NCBI GenBank assembly: GCA_963680875.1
Contig: OY804575.1
Span: 104,959,505-105,023,504, forward strand
Direction: 5' to 3'
DNA from: Bathymodiolus brooksi
Taxonomy: Eukaryota; Mollusca; Bivalvia; Mytilida; Modiolidae
Length of the DNA stretch: 64,000 bases
Made by a program: the position numbers and the translations under genes. Of the stretch, positions 44,655 through 56,129 are shown one piece after another. The notes under the pieces were generated by a model. That model had not been told where the DNA came from and ran no database searches. It was given only the letters and a program-made list of their open reading frames with translations. The first letter of the stretch is position 1. Each line of letters opens with the position of its first letter.

Positions 44655-45603
44655 ATACTCTTTTCCGCAAATTATATTCTTAGTATGTTGTTAATACAAG
44701 TCTATATTCTAATTTTCACCCCACTAAAGCTTAGATTTTAAAAATTCGCCCACCAATAACCGAGTTATTCTTCATTTCCAGTGTTACGTGATTTTCACTG
44801 AAAAACACATATTTCACCCCCAAAATATCATTTTCCGCAAATCATTTATATGTATATTTTTAGTATGTTGTTAATACCTGTAAGTTCATATTCTAATTTC
44901 CACCCTATTAAAGCTTAGATTATAAGAATTCGCCCACCAATAACCGAGTTCTTCTTCACTTCCAGTTTTACGTGATTTTCACTAAAAAAAACACATATTT
45001 CACCCCAAATTAACCTTTCCGCAAATTATATTCTTAGTATGTTGTTAATACAAGTCCATATTCTAATTTGCACCCCACTAAAGCTTAGATTATAAAAATT
45101 CGCCCACCAATAACCGAGTTATTCTTCATTTCCCGTTTTACGTGATTTTCACTGAAAAACACATATTTCACCCCCAAAATACCATTTTCCGCAAATCATT
45201 TATATTTATATTTTTAGTATGTTGTTAATACAAGTCCATATTCTAATTTGCACCCTATCAAAGCTTAGATTATAAAAATTTGCCCACCAATAACCGAGTT
45301 CTTCTTCACTTCCAGTTTACGTGATTTTCACTTAAAAAACACATATTTCACCCCAAAATACCCTTACCGAAAATTATATTTTTAGTATGTTGTTAATACA
45401 AGTCCATATTTTAATTTGCACCCTATTAAAGTTTCGATTATAAAAATTCGCCCACTAATAACCGAGTTCTTCTTCATTTCAAGTTTTACGTGATTTTCAC
45501 TAAAAAATCACACATTTCACCCCAAAATACCCTTTTCCGCATATTATATTTATGTATATTTTTAGTATGTTGTTAATACAAGTCCATATTCTAATTTGCA
45601 CTC
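44655..45603. repeat. alternating 170/180-bp tandem array
   Basis: TAGTATGTTGTTAATAC recurs at 44681, 44861, 45034, 45215, 45383 and 45563, so spacings are 180, 173, 181, 168 and 180. Long units carry an extra TTTATATGTATATTTT-type segment. The alternation suggests a higher-order unit of about 350 bp. The array sits between the first and last parts of an HH M3 module. Confidence 0.92.
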
Positions 45604-45604
45604 C

Positions 45605-45812
45605 AAAAACCTTGTGTTGCAATTAGTTGCAGGTTGAGCTATTTGTGGGGCTAAATTGACTAGACTATTACTGTTTCGGCACTGACATGGTTTATTAAAT
45701 ATATTTGTTATTGAAATTTACAGTTCCTAAATAATGTAATTATTATTAAAACTAAAGTTCTCTTCCCTCAGGCATAGGTAACCTTAGCCGATTTGGCTAT
45801 CCTGTTTAGGCC
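45605..45812 (+). mobile_element. HH family M3 end and M1 module
   Basis: TTTCGGCACTGACATGG and a T-rich end of M3 lead into M1: TTTACAGTTCCTAAATAATG, AAACTAAAGTTCTCTTCC, CTCAGGCATAGGTAACCTTA and GCCGATTTGGC. With 44524-44652 and 46115-46215 this gives the order M2-M3-M1-M2. Confidence 0.7.
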
Positions 45813-45817
45813 CTTTG

Positions 45818-46091
45818 CAGGGACGGATCCAGGGGGGGGGCGCACCCGGCACCCCCTCCCCCCCTAAAATTGGAAAAAATCATGATTTTTTGGCGTAAAA
45901 TCGTGATTTTTCACACGAAATACCCCAACAAATTTCGCGCCTCCCTCCGCAATATGAATAAAATATGATTTTTTTGCGTAAAATCGTGATTTTTCACACG
46001 AAATACCCCCAAAAATTTCGCGCCTCCCTCTGCTCGGCGCAATTTTTTTAAGTGCGCCCCCCGCTAACTTGAAATCCTGGATCCGCCCCTG
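45818..46091. mobile_element. 274-bp MITE with CAGGG...CCCTG ends
   Basis: CAGGGACGGATCCAGG at the left and CCTGGATCCGCCCCTG at the right are imperfect inverted repeats, flanked by CTTTG on both sides (45813-45817 and 46092-46096). The inside has a repeated GCGTAAAATCGTGATTTTTC segment. The ends resemble those of hAT-type elements but the visible target duplication is only 5 bp, so the superfamily is open. The 82-codon minus frame is the repeat, not a gene. It is inserted between HH M1 and M2. Confidence 0.75.
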
Positions 46092-46114
46092 CTTTGGTTT
46101 AATTTCACCCAATA

Positions 46115-46215
46115 AATTTTAAATCATTTGTCTTTCCAACCTTTCGACTTTGAGCGTACCTGATGATGTTTATTCCAGAAACGCGTCGTCCTCACTAAAT
46201 TGATGATATCTACGT
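46115..46215 (+). mobile_element. HH family M2 module with intact core-like motif (first of three)
   Basis: AAATCATTTGTCTTTCCAAC, TTTGAGCGTACCTGATGATG, TTTATTCCAGAAACGCGTCG, GATATCTACGTTTTTACTATC. Core: CTGATGA, 11 bases, GAAAC. Repeated in the triplicated units near 48131-48231 and 50243-50343. Confidence 0.8.
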
Positions 46216-47114
46216 TTTTACTATCTTATGTGTACTTGAATTGCTTTATCATGCTACATGTTGTACACGCATGTTCAGTTAGTTTAGTTGTCCTTAGTGC
46301 TAAAGGTCAGGGGTTAGAACCTGTTTCGGAAGCTTGTAATGTTCTGGTTTTTATTAAAGTCCACCAAACGGAAATCTAGGGTTAGGAAAATTTACCAAGT
46401 TTCACCGCTGCGAATTACACTGACATAAGAGTCAGCTGATTGTGTGGGACGAAATGACTTTTTAGGACGCGCTTGAATAAGTGTCTTGTGTATGGAGAAT
46501 TCCAGATTCCTTCAGTGTAAATGACAACTTGTGTCAGCTTCTAATGGGCAAACTTTGTTGAAAACGAACCGTTGCAAAGCTCTTTTTCCCGTGGCAATCG
46601 TGATTGTCGCCCACAGGCACATCACATTAGTACATTCTCTATTTATCGTTTGTTCTCGTGATGAATACAGCTTTAATATTTAACAGGAATTAACGCAATA
46701 TCAATCCCAGTTGTGGTGTACAGATATACAATGTATATAATTGCCTTGGCTTTGTTATTAGTTCATGAAATCACGACTTTGTCACAGTAACAAAGGAATC
46801 AAAAGTTGGATCTCAAATATTAGTGGGTGAATAAAGACGACAAGCTCTATTTAATGTATTCAATATATTACTAATGACGACCGTAATCTTATATGACAAC
46901 GGTAAAGTATCCAATGAGATAGAAAAGTGTATAATATCACACCCGGAGCAAATCATGGGGAATAGAAATAGAACTTAGTTTCTACTCTGTGGGGTGCAAT
47001 CCTTTGAAAAGGGAGTTGGCTAGTTGTGTGGGCACTTCAAATACCCCACCACTCTACCTTATGAGGTAAGGTTATCGAGCACCTCGTGTTTGGAGAATGT
47101 ATTACTAGGTTTGG

Positions 47115-47368
47115 TTTAGGTTTTGCTTTATGGTGTTTAACGCCACTTTCAAAAATATTTCAGTCAGTTTTATTGATGGAGGAAATCGGAGTACCCGGAG
47201 AAAGCCACCGACCTGTCGCAGATCACTGACAAACTTTATCACATATTGTTGTATCGAGTACATCTTGTCATGAGCGGGATTAGAACTCACATCTTTAGTG
47301 CTGATAGCATCTATTGTATAGGTAGTTGTAAATCCAAATACCATACGATCACGACGGTCCCGATAAAG
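47115..47368 (-). mobile_element. SINE type A in unit 1
   Basis: In reverse orientation: GCTTTATGGTGTTTAACGCC (tail), AGTTTTATTGATGGAGGAAA, GAGCGGGATTAGAACTCACA (B-box region) and TACCATACGATCACGACGGT (head). The 88-codon minus frame starting MLYRDRRDR is this SINE. Confidence 0.85.
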
Positions 47369-47624
47369 CATTACTCATTGCATGTTAATGCTACCTATAT
47401 TATTTGCTCCTGGTGAGCAACAGTCTGTTGGGAATGCTCATTGTAAGGTAAAAATGTTTCCTATCGCCATTTTAACTACATGTTATATTGTTTACAAATA
47501 TGTTATCATCATTAACATAGCTGAAATACAGCTCACTAGACATTAAACATCAATAAATACATCATAATTGAAATCTGGAGACAAAAAATAATACAGGTGA
47601 AACATACAAAAGAAACCAAATAAA

Positions 47625-47765
47625 AAGACAGGAAAATCAAATAACTTAAAAGTCTTTGTGAGTAAGAGAACTATAGGTCCTAAACAAGATCATTAATGTC
47701 TGACGGCGGAAAACCTTACTTTTGATGATAATTACATTATGTAGGAATTGCAAAGCAATCTCTTT
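47625..47765 (-). mobile_element. HH family M1 in unit 1, minus strand
   Basis: ATAACTTAAAAGTCTTTGTG, AACCTTACTTTTGATGATAA and TTACATTATGTAGGAATTGC match M1 in reverse. It faces the forward M2 at 46115. Confidence 0.6.
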
Positions 47766-47865
47766 AAAATTTAGTTAACCAGAAAAATGCTCTACTTCTC
47801 TAGAATACCATATATAATCTTACGTACACCCGTATACGGAGTAGATATGTATATTGATACTTAAA

Positions 47866-49905
47866 TTTCGCGCCTCCCTCCGCAATATGAATAAAATATG
47901 ATTTTTTGGCGTAAAATCGTGATTTTTCACACGAAATACCCCAACAAATTTCGCGCCTCCCTCCGCAATATGAATAAAATATGATTTTTTTGTGTAAAAT
48001 CGTGATTTTTCACACGAAATACCCCCAAAAATTTCGCGCCTCCCTCTGCTCGGCGCAATTTTTTTAAGTGCGCCCCCCGCTAACTTGAAATCCTGGATCC
48101 GCCCCTGCTTTGGTTTAATTTCACCCAATAAATTTTAAATCATTTGTCTTTCCAACCTTTCGACTTTGAGCGTACCTGATGATGTTTATTCCAGAAACGC
48201 GTCGTCCTCACTAAATTGATGATATCTACGTTTTTACTATCTTATGTGTACTTGAATTGCTTTATCATGCTACATGTTGTACACGCATGTTCAGTTAGTT
48301 TAGTTGTCCTTAGTGCTAAAGGTCAGGGGTTAGAACCTGTTTCGGAAGCTTGTAATGTTCTGGTTTTTATTAAAGTCCACCAAACGGAAATCTAGGGTTA
48401 GGAAAATTTACCAAGTTTCACCGCTGCGAATTACACTGACATAAGAGTCAGCTGATTGTGTGGGACGAAATGACTTTTTAGGACGCGCTTGAATAAGTGT
48501 CTTGTGTATGGAGAATTCCAGATTCCTTCAGTGTAAATGACAACTTGTGTCAGCTTCTAATGGGCAAACTTTGTTGAAAACGAACCGTTGCAAAGCTCTT
48601 TTTCCCGTGGCAATCGTGATTGTCGCCCACAGGCACATCACATTAGTACATTCTCTATTTATCGTTTGTTCTCGTGATGAATACAGCTTTAATATTTAAC
48701 AGGAATTAACGCAATATCAATCCCAGTTGTGATGTACAGATATACAATGTATATAATTGCCTTGGCTTTGTTATTAGTTCATGAAATCACGACTTTGTCA
48801 CAGTAACAAAGGAATCAAAAGTTGGATCTCAAATATTAGTGGGTGAATAAAGACGACAAGCTCTATTTAATGTATTCAATATATTACTAATGACGACCGT
48901 AATCTTATATGACAACGGTAAAGTATCCAATGAGATAGAAAAGTGTATAATATCACACCCGGAGCAAATCATGGGGAATAGAAATAGAACTTAGTTTCTA
49001 CTCTGTGGGGTGCAATCCTTTGAAAAGGGAGTTGGCTAGTTGTGTGGGCACTTCAAATACCCCACCACTCTACCTTATGAGGTAAGGTTATCGAGCACCT
49101 CGTGTTTGGAGAATGTATTACTAGGTTTGGTTTAGGTTTTGCTTTATGGTGTTTAACGCCACTTTCAAAAATATTTCAGTCAGTTTTATTGGTGGAGGAA
49201 ATCGGAGTACCCGGAGAAAGCCACCGACCTGTCGCAGATCACTGACAAACTTTATCACATATTGTTGTATCGAGTATATCTTGTCATGAGCGGGATTAGA
49301 ACTCACATCTTTAGTGCTGATAGCATCTATTGTATAGGTAGTTGTAAATCCAAATACCATACGATCACGACGGTCCCGATAAAGCATTACTCATTGCATG
49401 TTAATGCTACCTATATTATTTGCTCCTGGTGAGCAACAGTCTGTTGGGAATGCTCATTGTAAGGTAAAAATGTTTCCTATCGCCATTTTAACTACATGTT
49501 ATATTGTTTACAAATATGTTATCATCATTAACATAGCTGAAATACAGCTCACTAGACATTAAACATCAATAAATACATCATAATTGAAATCTGGAGACAA
49601 AAAATAATACAGGTGAAACATACAAAAGAAACCAAATAAAAAGACAGGAAAATCAAATAACTTAAAAGTCTTTGTGAGTAAGAGAACTATAGGTCCTAAA
49701 CAAGATCATTAATGTCTGACAGCGGAAAACCTTACTTTTGATGATAATTACATTATGTAGGAATTGCAAAGCAATCTCTTTAAAATTTAGTTAACCAGAA
49801 AAATGCTCTACTTCTCTAGAATACCAGAATACCATATATAATCTTACGTACACCCGTATACGGAGTAGATATGTATATTGATACTTAAATTTCGCGCCTC
49901 CCTCC
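47866..49905. repeat. 2-kb direct repeat, unit 2 of 3
   Basis: Begins inside the MITE (from its CGCGCCTCCCTCCGCAATAT segment), so the MITE left end is missing and an internal MITE repeat is present once more. Holds a MITE right end at 48107, HH M2, SINE A (49131-49384) and HH M1. It differs from unit 1 at scattered single bases, for example near 48727 and 49183. Confidence 0.93.
49131..49384 (-). mobile_element. SINE type A in unit 2
   Basis: Same SINE at the equivalent place, with a few substitutions (TATTGGTGG for TATTGATGG). Confidence 0.85.
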
Positions 49906-49946
49906 GCAATATGAATAAAATATGATTTTTTTGTTTAGGCCCTTTG

Positions 49947-50219
49947 CAGGGACGGATCCAGGGGGGGGCGCACCCGGCACCCCCTCCCCCCCTAAAATTG
50001 GAAAAAATCATGATTTTTTGGCGTAAAATCGTGATTTTTCACACGAAATACCCCAACAAATTTCGCGCCTCCCTCCGCAATATGAATAAAATATGATTTT
50101 TTTGCGTAAAATCGTGATTTTTCACACGAAATACCCCCAAAAATTTCGCGCCTCCCTCTGCTCGGCGCAATTTTTTTAAGTGCGCCCCCCGCTAACTTGA
50201 AATCCTGGATCCGCCCCTG
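49947..50219. mobile_element. MITE copy in unit 3
   Basis: Full copy with both CAGGG...CCCTG ends and the same CTTTG flanks as in unit 1, so it was copied with the 2-kb segment rather than inserted independently. Confidence 0.85.
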
Positions 50220-51242
50220 CTTTGGTTTAATTTCACCCAATAAATTTTAAATCATTTGTCTTTCCAACCTTTCGACTTTGAGCGTACCTGATGATGTTTA
50301 TTCCAGAAACGCGTCGTCCTCACTAAATTGATGATATCTACGTTTTTACTATCTTATGTGTACTTGAATTGCTTTATCATGCTACATGTTGTACACGCAT
50401 GTTCAGTTAGTTTAGTTGTCTTTAGTGCTAAAGGTCAGGGGTTAGAACCTGTTTCGGAAGCTTGTGATGTTCTGGTTTTTATTCAAGTCCACCAAACGGA
50501 AATCTAGGGTTAGGAAACTTTACCAAGTTTCACCGCTGCGAATTACACTGACATAAGAGTCAGCTGATTGTGTGGGACGAAATGACTTTTTAGGACGCGC
50601 TTGAATAAGTGTCTTGTGTATGGAGAATTCCAGATTCCTTCAGTGTAAAAGACAACTTGTGTCAGCTTCTAATGGGCAAACTTTGTTGAAAACGAACCGT
50701 TGCAAAGCTCTTTTTCCCGTGGCAATCGTGATTGTCGCCCACATGCACATCACATTAGTACATTCTCTATTTATCGTTTGTTCTCGTGATGAATACAGCT
50801 TTAATATTTAACAGGAATTAACGCAATATCAATCCCAGTTGTGGTGTACAGATATACAATGTATATAATTGCCTTGGCTTTGTTATTAGTTCATGAAATC
50901 ACGACTTTGTCACAGTAACAAAGGAATCAAAAGTTGGATCTCAAATATTAGTGGGTGAATAAAGACGACAAGCTCTATTTAATGTATTCAATATATTACT
51001 ATTGACGACCGTAATCTTATATGACAACGGTAAAGTACCCAATGAGATAGAAAAGTGTATAATATCACACCCGGAGTAAATCATGGGGAATAGAAATAGA
51101 ACTTAGTTTCTACTCTGTGGGGTGCAATCCTTTGAAAAGGGAGTCGGCTAGTTGTGTGGGCACTTCAAATACCCCACCACTCTACCTTATGATGTAAGGT
51201 TATCGAGCACCTCGTGTTTGGAGAATGTATTACTAGGTTTGG

Positions 51243-51496
51243 TTTAGGTTTTGCTTTATGGTGTTTAACGCCACTTTCAAAAATATTTCAGTCAGTTTTA
51301 TTGGTGGAGGAAATCGGAGTACCCGGAGAAAGCCACCGACCTGTCGCAGATCACTGACAAACTTTATCACATATTGTTGTATCGAGTACATCTTGTCATG
51401 AGCGGGATTAGAACTCACATCTTTATTGCTGATAGCACCTATTGTATAGGTAGTTGTAAATCCAAATACCATACGATCACGACGGTCCCGATAAAG
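51243..51496 (-). mobile_element. SINE type A in unit 3
   Basis: Same SINE at the equivalent place. Substitutions include TTTATTGCTG in place of TTTAGTGCTG. Confidence 0.85.
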
Positions 51497-51999
51497 CATT
51501 ACTCATTGCATGTTAATGCTACCTATATTATTTGCTCCTGGTGAGCAACAGTCTGTTGGGAATGCTCATTGTAAGGTAAAAATGTTTCCTATCGCCATTT
51601 TAACTACATGTTATATTGTTTACAAATATGTTATCATCATTAACATAGCTGAAGTACAGCTCACTAGACATTAAACATCAATAAATACATCATAATTGAA
51701 ATCCGGAGACAAAAAATAATACAGGTGAAACATACAAAAGAAACCAAATAAAAAGACAGGAAAATCAAATAACTTAAAAGTCTTTGTGAGTAAGAGAACT
51801 ATAGGTCCTAAACAAGATCATCAATGTCTGACGGCGGAAAACCTTACTTTTGATGATAATTACATTATGTAGGAATTGCAAAGCAATCTCTTTAAAATTT
51901 AGTTAACCAGAAAAATGCTCTACTTCTCTAGAATACCATATATAATCTTACGTACACCCGTATACGGAGTAGATATGTATATTGATACTTAAATTTTAG

Positions 52000-52540
52000 A
52001 ACCTGATTATCTATTTGTGTCACATTCTTGAAATATTTCTGAGTATGATGAGAATCTGCTGGTATTCTTCGTTGTATGTCTCCGTCAAGGTTACTTACCG
52101 GGCTTGATTATAACTGATATATTTTACAAGTATCTTTTATGGTTTAGAAAAAAATATCAAACAATATCGAACATAAAAAATATTGATGGGTCGCATAGGT
52201 TTTAGCTTGATGAATTAATGTTTTGTTGTATAATATGACAACAGCTGTCTGATATGAGATTAGTCGATTTTTGATAGATGTGAGAAGATACTAGAGGTTA
52301 CTGGTAACTGTGACAACCGAGAAATATTTTGATCTTAATGTGTTAATTTGACTGTATTCATATTGTAGAACAATACAATCGTGATGACGTCAGTCATTTT
52401 CAAAGTGTTGCTAGTTTCAAGTACAGGTTTAATTATGATGCTTTACGTCATTTTATTATAAAAATCAGGTAAGATGTAATATGGTGCCTCGTGCTTAGCG
52501 AAATATACGCTACAACTCATCAGTGGTCACTAGTGCCCCG
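52000..52540. other. no gene seen
   Basis: No coding frame or assignable repeat. Confidence 0.5.
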
Positions 52541-52795
52541 TTGCATATATCCTGATTCACATGTAGCTATCAAAATATCCACTAATATTCCCATTCTAGC
52601 ACAATAGGTCCATCCTATCACCAAAGATCCATCACATTATAAAACGAACAATCATATAACCAATAGGCACAACATAACATCAATAGATCCATCTTATCAC
52701 CAAAGGATACATCCTATCGACAATAGTCCCATCTTAACATCAATATGTCCATCCTATCACCAACAAATCCATCCTAGCATCAATAGATCCATCTT

Positions 52796-53232
52796 TGGTG
52801 ATTTCGTTGATCGCATCTATCTCATTAAGCTTGAAATAAAGGTTACCACAAATACAAATACGTCTGCTTCATGCCTTGACCTACACCTCGAAATTGACAG
52901 TGAAGCGCGGTTAAGAACGAAACTTTACGACAAAAGAGATGATTTCAATTTTCCCATTGTGAACTTTCCATTCATATGTAGCAACATTCCAGCAGCACCT
53001 GCATATGGAGTATATATCTCTCAGTTGATACGATATTCCAGAGCTTGTGGTTCCTATTAGGATTTCCTTGATAGAGGGTTGCTGCTAACAAGGAAGCTAC
53101 TGAACCAAGGGTTCCTCTTAGTTAAGTTGAAGTCATCACTTCGAAAGTTTTACGGTTGCCACCACGACTTGGTTCACCGTTATGGAATATCTGTGTCACA
53201 AATGACCACGGATATGTTCCACTTGTCGTAAA
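52796..53232 (+). pseudogene. Penelope-like RT C-terminal region
   Basis: One frame gives GDFVDRIYLIKLEI, SASCLDLHLEIDSEARLRTK, LYDKRDDFNFPIVNFPFICS, NIPAAPAYGVYISQLIRYSR, ACGSY, a TAG stop, then DFLDRGLLLTRKLLNQG, LRKFYGCHHDLVHRYGISVS and QMTTDMFHLS before TAA at about 53230. Apart from the single in-frame stop (near 53058) it is intact, so this insertion is younger than the 19.3-kb copy. It corresponds to the part of RT after the YIDD box; the catalytic centre itself is absent. Confidence 0.8.
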
Positions 53233-53512
53233 CACTTCCCGGTCCTTTCCTCGTTCATGACTTATCACCGGATTTGTAACTAGATTAACACGACGGGTGT
53301 CACTAGTGGAGCAGGAACTGTTTACCCTCCCGGAGCACCTGAGTTCACTCCCGATTCTTAGTGGGGTTCGTGTTGCTCGATCTTTAGTTTCATATGTATG
53401 TTTTGTTGATCGTTGTTTGTCCTTTTGTACTTTTTCTTTTGGCCATTGTGTTGACTGTTCTTCGATATACGGATTATGATTGCCCCTTTGGTATCTTCAA
53501 ACTCTTCTTATC
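52796..53512 (+). mobile_element. 5'-truncated retroelement (RT C-terminus plus 3' UTR) inside the minisatellite
   Basis: The element enters in the RT region directly after TCCATCTTT and ends after CCTTTGGTATCTTCAAACTC, where the minisatellite resumes. This defines the element's 3' end. The 3' UTR begins near 53288 (ACACGACGGGTGTCACTAGT). Confidence 0.88.
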
Positions 53513-53954
53513 ACCAAAGGATACATCCTATCGACAATAGTCCCATCTTAAGATCAATAGGTACATCCTGTCACCAACAAATCCATCCTATCGCCAATAG
53601 GTCCATCCTATTACCAACAAATCCATCCTATCGCCAATAGGTCCATCCTGGTGCTAATAGTCCCATCTTAGTACCAACAGTTACCTAGATGTTAATTTAT
53701 TGTTTGCTTACTTGTTCTTGTTATGAATATAACTGAACTCTGCCAAGCTGAAGTAAGGAATCTATCATTTATTTTGTAAGATCACCAATGGAATGCCTAG
53801 TTCACAGTATCCCAGACGTTATCATCGTAAAATCTCAAAACAAAAGAAAAGACAACACAAATTCTGCTTTTTCTGCGGGAGAATAACAATTTCTTGACAT
53901 TGGTTAAACCTTTGTAGTAGGTAGTTACACTGCTAACCATATCCGTTATATAGG

Positions 53955-54305
53955 GAGTACATAATTGCTGTTTAACGCCAACTGAGCATTTTTTCAGCTA
54001 TATCATGGCGAGAACATGTCACATTTCCATGAGATGACAGTGATTCCCTCTTTGTACTAGACCAACACGCTTAATTGGATTGTTATAGTATTGGCTAACT
54101 GGAACAACAGTCCGGAGTAGACACGTCACTCCACTTGGACACATTATCCTGATTCCGTGTCAACCACCCTTTAATCTTACTCCTTAATGATGCGTTCTTA
54201 GAAAAGAAGCATGAACAACCAATTTTAAAGTCTGATTTGACTAGAAACCACGATCTACCGCAGTTGAGGAGATCGCGTTAGCCATTACACCAGCGGATAT
54301 TCATT
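53955..54305 (-). mobile_element. SINE type C, second copy
   Basis: Minus-strand head: GGTGTAATGGCTAACGCGAT (A-box region) and a decayed B-box (GTAGATCGTGGTTTC). The body has GGAGTGACGTGTCTACTCCG and AATCAGGATAATGTGTCC. The tail is AGTTGGCGTTAAACAGCA. Confidence 0.8.
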
Positions 54306-54445
54306 ATACATATGTATCCTATGTCGTCGAATCTACCAAACATAGACCTATTACAACCCCCACATATTGAATTATTGTTGGTTAATAGGTACATTTGTAC
54401 GCGGTAGGAAAATATGTTGTTGACAAGCAGTTGAACTGACGTTAA

Positions 54446-55434
54446 AGGCATACAGGCTGTCAGAATTGATTTTTTTTGTTTATATTAAAAGTTGTCAATA
54501 TTCGATGTTTTATACTAATAAAATGTTTTGATCAAGAAGCCAGTTTTAAAAAAATATGCTATAATGTCGTAATTAGTAAAAAGAATTCGAATGTCTGTCG
54601 GTGGAATCGCCATTAACACACCTAATTATAAGTCGGCTTCTTTTCCAAAGTTTGCCGAATACTAATAACTACTATGAATAACCAGGAAGCATGTTGAATA
54701 TAAATTCGTTAGAATTAATATAATTTAAGAAATATATCTATGAAATTGTATCCCGAGATAATCAGTTATTATTATATAATGGTACTTAGTACTTAATAAA
54801 AACAAACCCAAACTCTGCAAAGGGAAAATTGTAAACAAATTGTATTGCATATTATTGACAACACTTGAGTTGGCTTGATTATATTTTTTTCGAAAAAAAC
54901 AGACATGAAGTTCATTATTTTAGTCTCTAATTTAAAAGAGATATCACCTAGCGTTTTCTCCTGAAAAAAAACTATATAAAAAAAATTACGATGCAATTCT
55001 ACTGTAAAATACGATTCGGCCGAAAAAAGATACTAAAGTATGCTTACGTGTTGAAAAATGGAGTAGGTCGGTATCACATCTTTTTTTATTTTTGCACAAA
55101 GCTTGCTGAATCCACCTTTTTGTGTCGTTTTCGTGTAGAATCCGTCAATGTTTTTGTTTGTGCCATGTGCTTTTTCTTCAACAAACAATTTCGCACATGC
55201 GCAAACGCTTTACCGAAGGAGTTCACTGTGTAGGTCGTATGAATGTATGAATATTGCGCGGGTAAACATTGGAGTCTTGACTGGATGGAAGAAAATCAAA
55301 CAGCGACGTATTTCCTTCGTTCTAGGTTATTTATGTATCATATTATGAAACTTTTCAACTGCAATTAGTATAAAACATCGAATATTGGCAACTTTTGATA
55401 TAAAAAAAAATCAATTCTGACAACCACTATGCCT
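54446..55434. mobile_element. 989-bp TTAA-flanked non-autonomous DNA transposon
   Basis: TTAA at 54442-54445 and 55435-55438 bounds inverted repeats of about 80 bases. Left: AGGCATACAGGCTGTCAGAA, then AAAGTTGTCAATATTCGATG. Right (complement): AGGCATAGTGGTTGTCAGAA, then AAAGTTGCCAATATTCGATG. No transposase. The internal frames (54793-55348) are short and overlapping and I do not support them. TTAA targets point to piggyBac or Kolobok. Confidence 0.88.
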
Positions 55435-55439
55435 TTAAA

Positions 55440-56125
55440 CACCGATGAATTTATTAACCATTAATTAAAAAATGATTGGTAGAGTATGCTGGTGATATCA
55501 CTTTTCAAACTCCACTTTGACACGACAACTTAGACTTACTAGCTTCAAACACAAGGAACTCGTCAATGACGTAAATCTAATGACATGCTTGTGATCTGGT
55601 TTTTTTTTTAAATATATTTGAGATCATAGAAGGTTAAAGATATATACACAAGTTTAATTTGCATGAATATTCGCGTAGCCGTTTCATGTTTCATGTGTAA
55701 CCAGTAATGGGTCTAGTATGTAAATTTTAAAATGGAAATTACACGTATTCGCACATAAGAAAAGATCCGAGTATATGCATGATAAAAACAAATAAAATCA
55801 TGACCCAAATGTTGGAAATAAGTAATATGAAATGTTTAAATAATGAGAAAAAAACATCCATCAAACTCTATTTGTCACCCAAGAATAATTCCAGCTATCG
55901 TGGACAAAGCTGCGATTAAAACCTCGTTAGACTAGGTGATCCTTTGTGTGCAATCAAAAAAAAACATTATTGGTTTCTTCCTTGTTGATATCATGGAATG
56001 ACATCCTTTGATTACTTGTTATTGCAATACTCAATGCAGAGCAATGAACTTCAACTATTATTATTGAAATACTCAATGCGGAGCAATGAGCTTCAACTAT
56101 TTTGGCTTGCAGCCGAGTAAGACTA
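55440..56125. other. no gene seen
   Basis: A short tandem duplication (TCAATGCAGAGCAATGAACT and TCAATGCGGAGCAATGAGCT) lies near 56031-56096. Otherwise nothing. Confidence 0.5.
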
Positions 56126-56129
56126 AGGT

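Larger units (their letters stand above)
45818..47868. repeat. 2-kb direct repeat, unit 1 of 3
   Basis: Contains the MITE, HH M2, about 0.9 kb of otherwise unassigned DNA, a minus-strand SINE A and a minus-strand HH M1. It ends at GTATATTGATACTTAAATT. Corresponding points in unit 2 lie 2016 bp further on. Units differ by isolated substitutions. Confidence 0.95.
49906..51995. repeat. 2-kb direct repeat, unit 3 of 3
   Basis: After a partial MITE segment (TTCGCGCCTCCCTCC) the left flank GTTTAGGCCCTTTG and a full MITE (49947-50219) reappear. HH M2, SINE A and M1 follow, to GATACTTAAATT at 51994. The spacing to unit 2 is 2112 bp, the extra length being partial MITE. It carries more private substitutions than units 1 and 2. 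Confidence 0.93.
52600..53680. repeat. irregular ~20-bp minisatellite, interrupted
   Basis: Degenerate units such as ATCACCAATAGGTCCATCCT run from about 52600 to 52795, and again from about 53511 to 53680. The middle is a retroelement insertion. Confidence 0.85.

Noticed and set aside
45864..50240. Three copies of an 82-102 codon minus-strand frame (GRIQDFKLAGGALKK...)
   Set aside because: The frame lies across the MITE and its inverted repeats. The same type of translated repeat is familiar from many animal genomes and does not indicate a protein.
47105..51499. Three copies of an 88-codon minus-strand frame (MLYRDRRDR...)
   Set aside because: It is SINE type A read in reverse, including its tRNA-like promoter.
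54991..55348. Two overlapping cysteine-rich frames of 66-80 codons
   Set aside because: They lie inside the 989-bp TTAA element, overlap each other in different frames and have no domain.
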